A DNA stretch of 64,000 nucleotides from Deuterostichococcus epilithicus (lineage: Eukaryota; Chlorophyta; Trebouxiophyceae; Prasiolales; Stichococcaceae), in the NCBI GenBank assembly GCA_033439295.1, contig JAVTLE010000010.1, positions 248,001 through 312,000 of the forward strand, given 5' to 3'. The translations under genes and the position numbers were made by a program. Under the pieces are notes generated by a model, which saw only the letters and a program-made list of their open reading frames with translations, did no database searches and was not told where the DNA came from. Shown in pieces: positions 37,108 through 50,100 of this stretch. Every line of letters starts with the position of its first letter. Position 1 is the first letter of the stretch.

Positions 37108-40100
37108 ATGCAAAATGGCTACACTGCTGATAGCGTCGAGAACCCAGCACGACACCACGGGCGCGTGAAGGTGTGATCCCGCACCTCAACCTTGCACCAG
37201 AGGTGGCACCCGTTACTGCCATGCAGTCCTCCGAATCCGGCAGTTTGCAACCTGGCGCGCCGCACACAGCTGAGATGTAACTGATGCTGCTGCTTGCAGG
37301 CGTCTTTCGGCACGCAGGCCAAGGCGCTCCTGCGCAAGAATGCGGCGTACCAGCGGCGCAACCGGCGGTCAAACTGCTGCATCACGGTCACGTACGCGCT
37401 GAACATGCCTGTGCCTGTCCTCGTGTAGGCCTCGCGTGTAACGTATGTGGCTGTGTGCTGTGTGCCCGACTGTACACTGCGAGGTGGCTGTTCTGCGGCT
37501 AGCACTGCGAGACTTCTGAAGTGCCTGTGCAAACCAATGCAGGCCAGTACTGTTCATCATGCTGCTCTACGTCATCCAGAAGCTCGTCAACTCGCAGCTG
37601 GACACGCCAGACAACCGGGTATGGCTTCCTTCAGCGGCGGTCCCGGCCTTCCAGTATTCCAGGCGGTCCCAGTCTGACCACTTCATGCCTTGTGCTGCAG
37701 TCCAGAGACTTTCAATGTTGCAGAAAGACTCTGCAGGAGTATTGCGGCTACGAATCCTGCCCTCTGCTAACCTGTCTGCTGCCCGATATGTTGCCTGCAG
37801 TGCGGCTGTGAGTGCCTGCGCTGCTGCGACACGGTGGTCAGCGGCTCCTCGTCAGATCAGGTGGGGGCTACCTGCGCAGCCTCAGGGGCGATCTGCAACC
37901 CAGGTTGATCAGACCAGCTTCAGCCAACCTGTATTGTACGGCGAACGGGAGCTGGAGATTGCTTTGTCACCAGGATAGTCAGGGTATGCGAGACGAGGTG
38001 CAGCTGACCGACTCGCGCGGCTGTGCCGCGCAGCGCTAGTGCCTGTGCGGATGATGTCAGCTCAGGGGTGCGGTCGTGCGGGAAGGCGTCCTTCAATGGA
38101 TGCAAGCCAAACAGCTCCTACAAACGAAGCCGAGTGGTTGCCCCGCAGCAGGACTTGAGGTCTTGACGGCTTGGTGGTGGCCCGCAGGTGTGCCGGGACG
38201 CGACGGCGGCGGCGCCTTGCCTCCCCGGCACCTTCACCGGGGACTGCAAGACGTACGACAAGGACAAGTGCGGCGTGCAGTACAGCGACCAGGACAACTC
38301 TGCATTCTGCGCCATCGACACGCCCTCCACCTGGCCGCCGCTGCTGCAGGCAGGCCCCCTCCGCGCTGTCCACTTCTGTGTGGCGCTTCAGACCGATCGC
38401 GCTAGATGCAGCTCGGCAGGGTTCTACTGAAGCTCCAAGCCCCTGCATCGTCTGTTCTTTCTATAGCTCCTGCCCAACTTCGTGCGTCTCTCCTGTCCCC
38501 AATGTTCCTCTCCGGGAGTGCACCGTGTCAGCCGAGCCCAGATGCGCCACACTGGTTGGCGTACCACCGCTCACCTTGGTCACCAGAGGCGGGGTTGTGC
38601 ACACAGGTGCCCGAGGAGCAGTACCGGGCGGAGCCCTACCGGCCCGCGGCAGCGGTGCTGTACACCGGCAACGACCCGCAGACGGCGCGCGACATCGCTG
38701 CAAACCTGTTTCAGACCGCCAACCTCAGCAACCCGGCCACGGTGGCGAGCGCGACGCAGGAGTTCCGCAGTGGCCTGCAGGAGGTGTGCTATTGGTGCTG
38801 CCATTGGGGTTAAGCTGCCCACTCAGGTGGCCGGTGCATGGCTGATATTGTTGCTCGTATGGCGCGCTCTGCCCTCCAACCCTTCGAAGCACGCTGCATC
38901 AGCAGGCGACAGCAGCGAGCCGCGCTGAGTACGCTTCACCGCACCAGACCAGGTTGTGACGCAATGGGTTCTCGCCACTCTGGATCTTTGCGCCGCAGGT
39001 GCCGGCGGTCGTCAATGGCGACGCGGTGAGCGAGCTGGGATTCACCCTCGGCACGTCCGCAGACAACTACAACTCGTACTATCTGGAGGCCGCCTTTGTG
39101 CAGAACTTGGTGAGTTTCCGAGCGGACTGGTCTCAACAAACATTGGGCAATCAACCTCACGTATTGCTCCCAAAGACCCCTGATCTGCGCTGCTCTATGC
39201 AACAAGTATAGGACACAGCTACTGTGATGCGGTCCACCGCGGCTATGAGGACTTGACTGATCCCGCAACTCCTCCTGTCCTTCCCCTGCAGCCAGTCTAC
39301 AACATGAACCCCAGCTGCGCCACGCCCGCGGCGCAAACCTCGACGGCGGCGCTCGGCACGGTGCTTGGCACCGCCGCCAGCAACGGCATCAACTTTGGCG
39401 CGGACCTGGAGTGCACGTCTCAGGCAGCAGCGTATGTCGCAAATGCATCGGCAATAAACCGCCAACTGTACTGCGGCTTCTACCAGGTGCGGATTTCAGC
39501 AAGAGCGCTTCTGCCTCAGCATGACGACGCATTCAACCAACACAATTAGGGACTGCAGACGTAGGTGTCCTGCTTCACTCTGACAGGCATGCGCCGGCAG
39601 ATGTGACGGATGTGTTGGAACGGAGGCAGCGGGCCATTTGCTCAGCCTTGGCAACGTGCCTGGCCTTGTTGTCGAGCGTGTGGAGAATACTCATTGGTCC
39701 GCGAGCGAACCTAAGCCACCCATATGTATCATGGCGTTCCTGCAGGCAGCGTGCAATTCGTCGGCGCCATTTGCCAAGAACGCCTACATGCACGCCTACG
39801 ACTTCGGCAACACCACCGCGGACCAGTTTTCACTTGTCATGTGGTGCGACACCCGCCAGCTTTCTGGACCTTGCCCTCATGCCGAGCCCTAGGCAGAGCC
39901 TGTCGTGCTTTCATCGGGGGTCGCTGCGCAACTGGCAGGCGTGCGAATTTGCAGCCGCCACGTGCTGGCACCGTTGGCGACTCGCCTTGCGTCTCGAGGC
40001 TGTCCACATTCTGCGATCAGAGTCGATTGGAGACGCAGCGACCCTGAGCGAGTTTTGTCATCATGGTGTAGGTACAACGACACGAATCAGCTCAATTCCA

Positions 40101-43100
40101 CCAACGGGCCTCCCTCCGTGCAGCGCCTCAACCAGGTGCGCATTCTGTCCGATCTGCTGCCTGGTTGGCCCCAAAATCTTCCGACAGAATCCACCGGCAA
40201 CATGCCTCAGGGGACCGCAGCTGGGCGGGAGCCTCCTCGGCTCTGGAACAGGCTGTTGACGGCGCGGCCCCACACAACTTTGTGCAACTGCAGGGGCTGA
40301 ATATGGCGGTGAATGCGTTCCTCAAGTTCTCTCTGGGCGACGCATTCGCGGCGCCGCTGCTGGGCATCAGCGAGATGCCCAAGCCGGAGACGCGCCTCAC
40401 GCTCGACTTCTCGTCTCTACTGGGTGCGGTGGAACATCGGCCTGCCTTTGTGTTTTCCCATTGGAACCTTGCTCCTGCATTTGGCCCAGTCCGCTTGGAA
40501 GGACGGCTTTGCTTCGTGATACGCCACCCCAGCGCCTATGCACTGCCGGCCCGGACTCGGCGGCCACACCCGGCAACGTTGAAGTTACTCTTGAAAATGC
40601 TGTAGTCTGCCACAGTGTGCCAGTTGTTTGGCCAGAGATAGCTGGCTCTCGTTTCGTCAAAGTAGAGAGGCGACTGAGTGGCCACCTGTTGCAGGGCCCA
40701 TATTCTTCAACTGGCTGACGCAGCTGCTGCTGCCCCTCATGCTCGTCAACCTGGTTTACGAGAAGCAGCAAGGGTGCGCGCCTGTCTTCTGCTCGTTAAT
40801 GGATGCAGTGTTTGATGCTATTGGGAAGTTTTAGCCAGACACACACGTTGCTTGGGCTGCTCATGCAGACACAAGGCGTGAGGGCATGATTGGCCAGTGC
40901 CAGTGGATAGCAGAGCCTCCTGTTTAGAAAGTGCTTATCCGTTCTGGGTTTTGCACGTTACACAGGCTGCGCATCATGATGAAGATGCATGGCCTGGGCG
41001 ACGGTGCCTACTTCAGTGTCCAGTACCTGTGGTTCCTGCTGCTGTACTGCGCATACATGGCGGTGCTCATCATCATCGCCTCCGCCGTCAATATCGGCTT
41101 CTTCCGCAAGAACTCTTACGCTCTCCAAATCGTGGGCCGTCTTCCCCTTGCGAAGTGCTGGGAACATGCCAGAACGACCTGTTGTGGATGCCTTCAGTTG
41201 CATTGGCCTGACACATCTCCAGTCTACTCGGCGTCCGTGCAGCTGACTGCAGGCGGCTCGTCATGCAATGCCAGTCGTAACCGATTGCTTGTGGCACAGG
41301 TGTTCTACTTCGTATGGGGCAACTGCCTCGTTGCTTTCGGATTCGTGCTCTCGACCTTCTTTCGAGTCGTTAAAACTGCTGTCGTGTTCGGCTATCTCTA
41401 CACCATCGGCTCCGGTGCGTTTCTGCCCCAGCATTGAATTGTTCTGACTCCATCACCTCAAGCTGTCATTTGGCCTCCGAACCCGGGAGGCCTGACAGAG
41501 TGCGCATAACCTCTGAGGGGTGCATCAGAAGTGCGTCAGGATCATGGGTGCCAAATTTGCGCCCAGCGGGCAGCGGCGGCAACGCCGCAGCCAAGGATGT
41601 GCTCTGCATTGGCAAGCCTAGGTTCTGCCTGGTGGTTTCGGTAGCTGACGGTCGTCATGCGATGGACTGCCTGCAGGATTGCTGGGATACTTGTTGTTCC
41701 AGCAGCTCATCGAGCGCGGCTACAGTTGGGTGTGGGTGCTTGAGCTCATACCCTCATTCGCGCTGTACCGCGGGCTGTACGAATTCGCACAGTATGCCTT
41801 CAAGGCCGGCTACGGGGTGCGAGTCAATCCATGTTGGCGCCGCCATTCCGTGCATGATGTGATCACCGCATGCTGTGTCCCTCCACTGCGACCACACGAC
41901 TGCACTACACAACCCCACATCCCCGACTCACGTTCGAGACAGCGTTTGCAACAAGTACAGATGGCTTCGCAGCTGAGTATCTGCTTTGGAACACACTCGT
42001 GCAGATCTCTCACTGCATTCATTGCTGTTTCTGCTGCAGAACGGGGACGGCCTGAGCTTCGGCAACATCAACGACGGGTACAATGGTGCGCTTGGGCGGC
42101 TGCCAACAGCTGCTGTACAAGCTGCCTCTCTGTCTGCTTTGATGCGGCGTTGGTGTCAACCTCGCAAGTCTCCCTCGCACCTCGCAGCCAGCCAGTCACC
42201 TGCCTTTCGGGCCATTGGTGCCATCTGTGCGCTGGTCAGCCAATCACCTGCCCTTCGGCCCTTCGAAAAACATGCTGTGTATTGGTGCACCTGCAGGCAT
42301 GAGTGTGGCGCTGGGCATCATGGCCGTGGAGTGGGCACTCTTCCTGGTGCTGGCCTGGTACCTGGAGCAGGTTCTTGCATCAGGTAAGAACCAGAAATCG
42401 ATCCTCAACTAGGAGTAGAACGGTCACGGCACACAAATCTGCGCCATGAGCGACCGCGCTTCCTGGTGTTCGCACAGACTCAGCGAGGGTGGACCACAGC
42501 AGACTGAAGCTTGATTCGTGTCTGCAACGCGACCATGGCTGCACACTGGGGTTGGAATCCCTGTGAAGCTGATTGCATGGTGACCACAGGCACGGGCGTG
42601 CGGCGCAGCCCGCTGTTCTTCCTGGACAGTGCCAAGAAGCGGCGCCGGCGCCGCAGCGGCACAGTTGTCGACGCGGCGCCGCCGAGGTCCCGAAAGTCCA
42701 TGGACGGCGACCTCGGGGTGGGTGTTGTGGATGCTCCTCCGCAGAACATAGGAGCCTTCTTGAAGATCACACAAGTAGTGCTCCATTGGCGCGGAGTACT
42801 TATAGCTCGTCACTTGTGCCTGTCGTGATTTCATGAAATGCTAGAAGGGTGTGCAGCTTTTGAAACCTGGCATGCGCCTGCGCCGTGAAGGTGCCACTGG
42901 AGGGAGACGATGTGGCAGACGAGCGGTTGCGTGTCGCCTCGATGCCAACAGACGGCTCCGGCGACTCCATTGTCGTGCGCGGCTTGCGCAAGATCTACCC
43001 GGCACAGGTGCGCGTGTGCCGGATGTATAATATTATCAGCATTGGCTGTGGTGCATGGCTGCCACTGCCCCCAGCATTGCACAACCCTTTCAGAACGCCG

Positions 43101-46100
43101 GAACGAGCAGCTTCTTCGGCTTGCTGACAGCCTGCTCGCGACAGCGACATGGGCTGCCGCCGCATGGCTCTCTCCGCGTCAGACACTTCTGTGTAGTATG
43201 AGATTGCAGACGATGCTCTCCTTTTCTGCATGTCTGACGCCTGCAACGATGCGCAGGATGGCAACCCGCCCAAGGTCGCAGTCAAGGGCCTCGACCTAGG
43301 CATTCGCCGCGGCGAGGTGTTTGGTGAGCACCCTGCATCTGCTGCCCTGCATCGCTCAAGCACTGCGCAGCTGCTTATTCGACAGCAATGTGCGCAGTGC
43401 TGTGCATGGCGCGCTTGCGCTTTGCATATGCCATTCGCTGCATGCCAGAATGATGAAGGCAGCACGAATCGAAAGGCGCCTCATGGAAAGCTCAACCCTG
43501 CTGCATAGGCCTGCTCGGCCCCAATGGCGCCGGCAAGACGTCGGCCATCCACATGATGATCGGCTTCCTGGAACCCACAGCAGGTTTGTTGTCGGAACAT
43601 TGTGCCTGTGGCAATCTCAGTGCATGTTGAGGGTGCTGGTTGGACCCTTGGGCATCTCTTGCGGCGGCGGCGGACGAAGACCATCACAGCCACGAGGCGC
43701 GATCTGGGCTCGGAGGGGGGATTTATCACACGTGTCCGCCTGGACTTCGGCCTTGTGATGCAGACCTAAAACCCAATCGCTGCTGCATCATGCAGGCACT
43801 GCATCCGTTGAGGGCCTAGACATCCGCGAGGACATGTCGGCGGTGTACGCGCTCATGGGCGTCTGCCCACAGGTGTGCATCCGTCCACTCTGGCGGTACT
43901 TGGCTGTTCAGGCCCTGCCCCTGCTCCGCTCAGTATGTCGCACTGGTGTGTCTGCAGACTGCTTGCATCAAGCACTGCAGCCTGCGATTGCACTCCACAT
44001 AGAGTGGGTGTGCAATAGACCTCCCGCGCGCATCTAGGACCCATTCTGCATGCACAATGCAAATCTGCATGTCCACTCCGTGCTGGTCCTCAGCAGACTC
44101 CTTGATGTCGACTTCCTCGTGCTGAGACCTGCCTGATGACCTGTGGTTCTTTACTAGCAGCCATGCGCATGCGCCTGACCTTCAAACTCTGCCCCGGGCT
44201 CGCCGGGCTACCTGTAGCCACATCAGTCCACCGACCTGTGCTGCACCTCTGAACATCTCTGCTGTCCTCCCCCTGCAGCACGACCTGCTGTGGGAGCAGC
44301 TGACGCCGGTGGAGCACCTCAACTTCTATGGCCGCCTCAAAGGCCTCAAGGTGCGGTTTTGAGGGGTCAGGGGGTCAGGCCCTGGCTGTCGTGTTCGTGC
44401 GTCCGACTTTCTCACTTCCTTGCATGGGGACGTGGTGCTGGATTGGGTCCTGGCAGCTGCGCAAGTCTATGACAGCTCGGACCAGCCCGAATGTCCAAAA
44501 ATTGGCCCAGTTCGCCAAGATCAGCCCATCATGCACGAACGCGCCCCTGAGGGTCCAACCCTCAAGTGTCAGTGGCTTTGCCACCGGTTTCGAGCCCTAA
44601 AGCAAACAGGTCCACGTCGCTGAGGCATTTGCGCATGCTGCCGCAGGGGAAGCAGCTGGCGGCGGCGGTCGAAGCAGGCCTGCGCGCAGTCAACCTGTGG
44701 AACGTGCGCCGCAAGCAGGTCGGCCAGTTCTCAGGCGGCATGAAGCGGCGGCTGTCCGTCGCCGTCAGCTTTGTCGGCGACCCGGCGGTGGTGTACCTCG
44801 ACGAGCCAAGCACGGTGCGTTGGGAAAAGACCACAGATCGACTTTGAAGGAATCTGCTGGTGGTGGGTTTAGGGTGCTGCGTGCCCGAGAGCTCAGGCGC
44901 CAATTGCGCCGCCCATCGCCAGCCTTCCATTCTCACCGCTGCCTCCAGCACCAGCCAGGCACGAGCGACGAGGCGTCGCAGCTCACATCACGAGTGGCAG
45001 ACAGTGACCTGGGTTGTCGCGATTATTGCGAATGCTGAGTTGAGCGCCTCTGATGCGGTCAGGCCCTGTGGCACAGCCCCCATGGCACTGCAGCCTGCTG
45101 TCGTACACTCCATCTCCTCGAGCAACAGCATCGGCACCCTGCAGGGGCTGGACCCGGCATCGCGGCGCAACCTGTGGGAGGTGGTCAAGCAGTCGCGGTC
45201 GGGGCGCGGCATCGTGCTGACGACGCACTCCATGGAGGAGGTGCGTGTCGGGCTGCTGAAATCCGACCGGGTGCTGGCAAGTATTGACTAACGTCAAAAT
45301 AATGGGCGAGCTCGCCCAGCGCAAACGGAGCAGCACGAGCACAGCCGAAAGCCTGCATGAGTGCTCATCAGCGCCAGAGTGCATATCGGTTCAGCGCCTG
45401 GTGTAACAGTGCCCGGAATTGCTTTTTCAGGTACTCGACTCGGCCTCAAAACCATAACCCTTCCAGATGAGGCTCTGTACAGCACAGGAACAGGAACAGC
45501 TGCGAGCTGCAAGCTACTGCGTCTCTGACCAGCCAGGTTTATTGCACCGCAGGCGGAGGTGCTCTGCGACCGGCTGGGCATCTTTGTGGACGGACAGCTG
45601 GTGTGCATCGGCGCACCCAAGGAAATCACCGCGCGCTACGGCGGCTACCTGGTGAGAAAACAGATAATCCATGCTGCAAACTCGTAAACTCCGCGGTCTC
45701 TGGAGGGCGCATGTTTACACCATGCGCTGTAGCGGCCAGCCGGTGCACTTCTGACTGGAACGGCTGTGCGCTGGAGGCGTACTCGATGCTTGGGTGGCAC
45801 CTTGGCTGAGACGGCCCGGCATGCGGAGATGCGTGTAATGCTTTGCCCGAATCGTTTGCATGGCCGGCGCTAGGTGCAGTGCTTCCAGACACGGCTGCTC
45901 AGCGCAGACGTTTTGCAGCCCGCCGGGCAAACACGGTGGATGCATGGTCCTCAGCCTGCTTGGCAAAGCATTGGTCCCTTGCCCAAACACCAGCTGCCCC
46001 TCAACCTCTGCAGCATCTTCTGCGCACAGGTGTTCACCATCACGACGGCGCACACGGATGTCGACCTTGAAGCGGCGGATGCGCTGGTGCGGTTGCTGTC

Positions 46101-46742
46101 ACCTGGCGCGCGTCGCACGTATGCGCTGGGCGGCACCCAGAAGTACGAGCTGCCGACTTCGGAGGCGTCGCTCAGCCAGGTGCGTGCACTGGGAGGCTCC
46201 GGCAGCGCGACGCTGCTGCGAGTTGGGCCTGCGGCCCGGCCGGTCCTCTGGCTCTGGCTGTGGGCAGGTCGCACCACGAGCACTTAACTGATCTGCCGAG
46301 CGACAGCACCCGGCGGCCGGGCATCAGGAGGACCTGTGTCTGCACTCCGAGCGTGCCGGCAGATGATAAGGCCTTGTAGTGATGTCCGTCACAGGCTCGC
46401 CTCTGCTGCGTTGTCGCAGGTGTTTGCTACGATGGAGCGTGCAAAGGGATCGCTTAATGTACTGGATTGGGGCGTTGCCAACGCCACCCTGGAGGAGGTG
46501 AGGCGGCTGCTGTCCACTGTGTTCGGGGGAAGGCATGCTGCTTGGCAGCCGCGGCTGTCATGTGTCACTGCAAGCATTGCGTGATTGCGCGCACGGTCAA
46601 ATGTCGTGTTTCTGAGATGCGCTGCCCGGCTTGGCTTTGGCGGCTGCATGTGGCGTCTGTGTTCTAACAACTTGTGCACTCTTGCTGCGCACAGGTGTTC
46701 ATCAAGTTTGCTCGACAGATTGGCGCGGAGGGCGAGAAGTAG
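37108..46742 (+). CDS. Half-size ABCA-type ABC transporter (second of the divergent pair)
   Basis: ABC2 membrane domain plus one ATPase domain. Exons: 37108-37164 (tentative), 37300-37391, 37543-37618, 37801-37860, 38188-38349, 38607-38783, 38999-39109, 39292-39486, 39746-39843, 40072-40135, 40294-40423, 40695-40773, 40966-41131, 41300-41414, 41677-41816, 42040-42085, 42297-42383, 42590-42717, 42891-43007, 43257-43323, 43509-43583, 43796-43872, 44279-44350, 44647-44814, 45145-45240, 45553-45651, 46030-46179, 46420-46497, 46695-46742 (TAG); 1009 aa, all in phase. N-terminus [17 protein letters not shown]; cysteine-rich lumenal loop ([10 protein letters not shown], then [14 protein letters not shown]); [19 protein letters not shown]; Walker [13 protein letters not shown] near 726; signature [10 protein letters not shown] near 825; Walker [22 protein letters not shown]. 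Closer to plant/protist ABCA than its neighbour. Intron 38350-38606 is GC-AG. Exon 18 could instead end at 42768; the GTGGGT donor at 42718 is preferred. Confidence 0.93.
42189..42261. repeat. 49-base tandem duplication in second ABCA gene intron
   Basis: AGCCAGTCACCTGCC at 42189 recurs as AGCCAATCACCTGCC at 42238, with shared flanking CTTTCGGGCC/CTTCGGCCC. It lies in the intron between exons ending 42085 and starting 42297. Confidence 0.75.
44865..44874. repeat. Single telomere-like unit near an ABCA donor
   Basis: GGGTTTAGGG, about 1.4 units, 50 bases after the donor at 44815. Too short to be convincing alone, but it fits the pattern seen in other introns. Confidence 0.4.
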
Positions 46743-47183
46743 TTGGCTCAGCACCCCTCGTTGTTTCTGTGATATTACACAGCTGTGCGAGCCCTGAAAC
46801 TGCGGCACCACACTGCTCGGGTCGCCAGGTGTGGCGGCTGCAAACACCCCACATGCGGGCAGAATTAAGGAAGGGATGGGTGTGGTGGAAAATGACCATG
46901 CAAACATCAGAACTGCCACAAACGTTCAGGCTAGGTTTGTATATTGTCCTGTTCCGGTTCACTATCATTGAGTTCAACGGCAGTTAGAAACTTCAACCCA
47001 AAGTGAAATTACAAAGTCAGAAAAGCGAAAAAGCGCACATGTCGCACAATGGGTACAACTCGTACAGATCCGCAGACCTCCTCGCGGATCCGCAGACATT
47101 CGAACGTCCTCACAGTTGACATAGGGAAGGATTTGTGCTCAATTATCTCGTTTCGGTTCTTAGCCAGAAGATTCAGAGCAAAT
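46743..47183. promoter_or_regulatory. Tandem intergenic region upstream of the unrecognised secreted gene
   Basis: 441 bases holding the 3' flank of the second ABCA gene and the promoter of the next gene. It is less GC-rich than its surroundings, particularly from about 46900 on. No exon was seen. Confidence 0.4.
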
Positions 47184-50100
47184 ATGCTTCGGCGGCTACT
47201 TGTCGTGGTGGCGTCGGTCCTGGCGGTGGCGAGCACCCCCTCCGTTACAGCAAGTGCTAAACACGGAGATCTCGTGTTCGTCTCATCTGCGCCCAGTGGC
47301 ACGTCTTCATTGAAAGTAAGCGCTCCAATCACTTGGACGGCCGCACGCCCAGCTACACGGCTAATCTAGCGTTGTACCTACTTGTATGTTCATCGCAACA
47401 TGCAAAAGCAGGGGGACGTAGCGCAGATTTCAAAGACCATGGATCTGCGTTTCCACTCTCCGCATGCGCCTTGCAGTGTGTACACACGCATGTGTGAGGT
47501 CCACGGCCGCCGGTCCTCTGATGCGTCACGAGAGTGTATGAGCTATTTTGTGCTGTACAGCGCCTGCGAGACGCATCTGAAACACCGTCAATGTGTCTCC
47601 GATTGCGCTTCTTGCCGATGTGGGAGCGGATGAGGGTAGATCCAGGGCCCTGGACGTGCTGCACTGGTACGATGCCTCAGATCTGCAACCTCGCCATCGT
47701 CGATGCGAGGCGCTTTACGACAGCCCCCTGAAGCGTTCAGTCAGATGAGAGTATCTTGCAGAATCTAGCTGCCGGTCCGACCTCGCAAGAAGTTTTCATC
47801 ACCTTCTGGCACTGCTGCATGCTAGTTGCAGTCCTGCAGCTCCAACCCCAGCGTGTGAGGCTGCGTTTGGCGTTTCGCTGCGGCTTGATGGACCTGTACT
47901 GCTGTTCCCCAATGGCCCGCACCTCGGCAGTACTGAGCGCCTAAGCTTGGGGCAGGATGCACTGCGCTGCGCGCCGCATGCCTGCAGTGCTGCGCGCTCA
48001 GGCAACAAATGGGACTCCAGACGTTTGGCTTGCGATTTCATATCGGAAGCTGACTACGACTCATCCAGCCTGCTCGCAGCTGGCGGGAACAGCAGCTTCG
48101 ATCTGACCATTGCCGGCCTGCCAGCATGAGGAGCCGACGGAGGGCGGCTGGGTTCAGGTCCCCAGCTAGACCCTCGCGAATCGAAAGGTTTGAGACCATA
48201 GTCCTGCTGCATGTGTGCAGGTGAGCAGTGCAAATGGCACGCCGAGGATGACCGTCCCGCTGACAACGGACACGGAGTTGTTCAGGCAGATCGCCGTGTC
48301 ACGCGATCGCAAGTATGCCTTCATCACCACAGACTACTACAGCGATAAGTTACAAAACCCAACCTCGCGGTCGGACCTGTGGGTTGTGAGGCTCGGCACC
48401 TCGGCGGCATCGGGCCAGGTAAGCAGGCAGCCCGGTGCTGGCACCCGAGCTCTGACGTGCTTGCATGTACGGCCCCTGCTGTCGACCTCAATCCCGTGCA
48501 CGCAGCGCCACGCTGCATGCTGGCATGTGTAACGCTGTGCGCTGTCCTGCGGTGGCTGTCATACAATGATTGCTGCCGTGTGTCGCTGGCAGCAACGAAG
48601 CGCAGATGTCTTGGATGCACGCACAGGTGGTTGGAAAGTTCAAGCTGCCTGGCCTCGGCAAGGGCACCCTGAAGACCTGCAGCCTCCGCGGCATGGGTGC
48701 GCCGGCTCTTGTGCGGCTTCTGGGTGTCACCAAGAAAGCTGCTCCTGTTGCCTTCGTTGCCGCAGACCTCTGGCCTGAGGTTGCAAAATATTTGCCGCCG
48801 CAGCAGGGCGCAGCAGTGATACCCCTCCTGAGTGAGCCTCCCAGCTGAGAGCAGCAGCCTCACGTGACAGCCAATGCCCTGGCGCAGCTCCGGTCGCTGT
48901 GGGCACGGTGTCGCCGTCCTCGGGCCTGTACCCTGTTTACGTTGGCGCCACCTGCACTGGCGGCTGCAAAAGCAAGTTCCCGCCGGACGAGACACAGGAC
49001 GTGGCCTCCTCCACCTACGTGCTCAACCTCCGGTGAGCAGCATCACACCACATCAAACGACGACATGATGCTGTGCAACCTTGTGCTTCGGTGCGTGCAT
49101 TGTGCATTCTCTCAAGCAGACGCAGATCAGGACAATCACACTTCCCATACATGCACCCAATGATGAGCAGCAACTGGCTTCCCATGCGCTGTAGCCTTGT
49201 AGTCAATCTGGCAGAATGCTTTCTCACCTATCGGGCTGAATGAACTCCTCAATGCTAGCCGATCGGCCATCCTTCTCATTCATGAGCAACGCTGCACACA
49301 TTCTTCACAAATGAAGGAAATCCCCCGCATCCATGGCAGGTGATTTCGTGATTTTCGAGCTGCTTTGTTGACATGTGGATCCCAGAAAACGTGTGCCGGT
49401 GCAGGTTTAATCCGAAAACCAGGAAGCTGACGAGCGTTGGCTCGACCCGCACCGGCTTCACCGATGTGTGCACAAAGGAGATCGTTGACACGCTGCGGAC
49501 GCTGTGGGTGCCGCCGATCGGCGGGCCGCTCATGATCATCGGCGAGCGCGACGCTACGGTGAGCTGTGCTCATTTCGCGCTGATGGACACACATCCACTT
49601 GCTTCGCCAACAAGGAGGATGTGCCGGTGACTGTTGACACCTTTCGTCATATTGCTTCATGCAGCCGATTGCCCTGCCTGATCGGACTGGTGCAGGTGCA
49701 CCATCATGCTTACATGCCACCGCAAGTCTTACCCGCTCAGTGGCCTGTGTGATGTTCGTTTGCAGACGTTCCACCTGCGGCGCGTCAAGACTGGTTCCAA
49801 GAACCTTCTTACCTGGAAAAGCGGCCACTCGGGCGAGTGCATCAACTTCGTCATCGGCGGCACCTCCGAGTTTTACGCCCTATGCCCCGGCCGCTTCACA
49901 GGGTTCTTTGCCCCCGGCACGGTATGCAGCACCCTCCAGTGTGCATGCCATGGTCCACGATTCGGCCTGTGGCGGCAGCGTGCGCTGCCAGCGGCGGCTT
50001 TCGTAGCCATGGTGCAGCGGCAGCAGCACTGCCTGCAACTTTCGCTTGGCCCATGCATGACGCCCTTGTCAAAGTTACTTTGCGCATCCAGCGAATGGCG

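Noticed and set aside
42718-42768. Extension of ABCA exon 18 to a GTAGTG donor
   Set aside because: It also keeps frame, but GTAGTG is a poor donor; GTGGGT at 42718 fits the local consensus and family alignment better.
3308-44874. Telomere repeats as evidence of a chromosome end or fusion
   Set aside because: The tracts are only one to three units, dispersed, inside introns of intact genes, and occur in both orientations.
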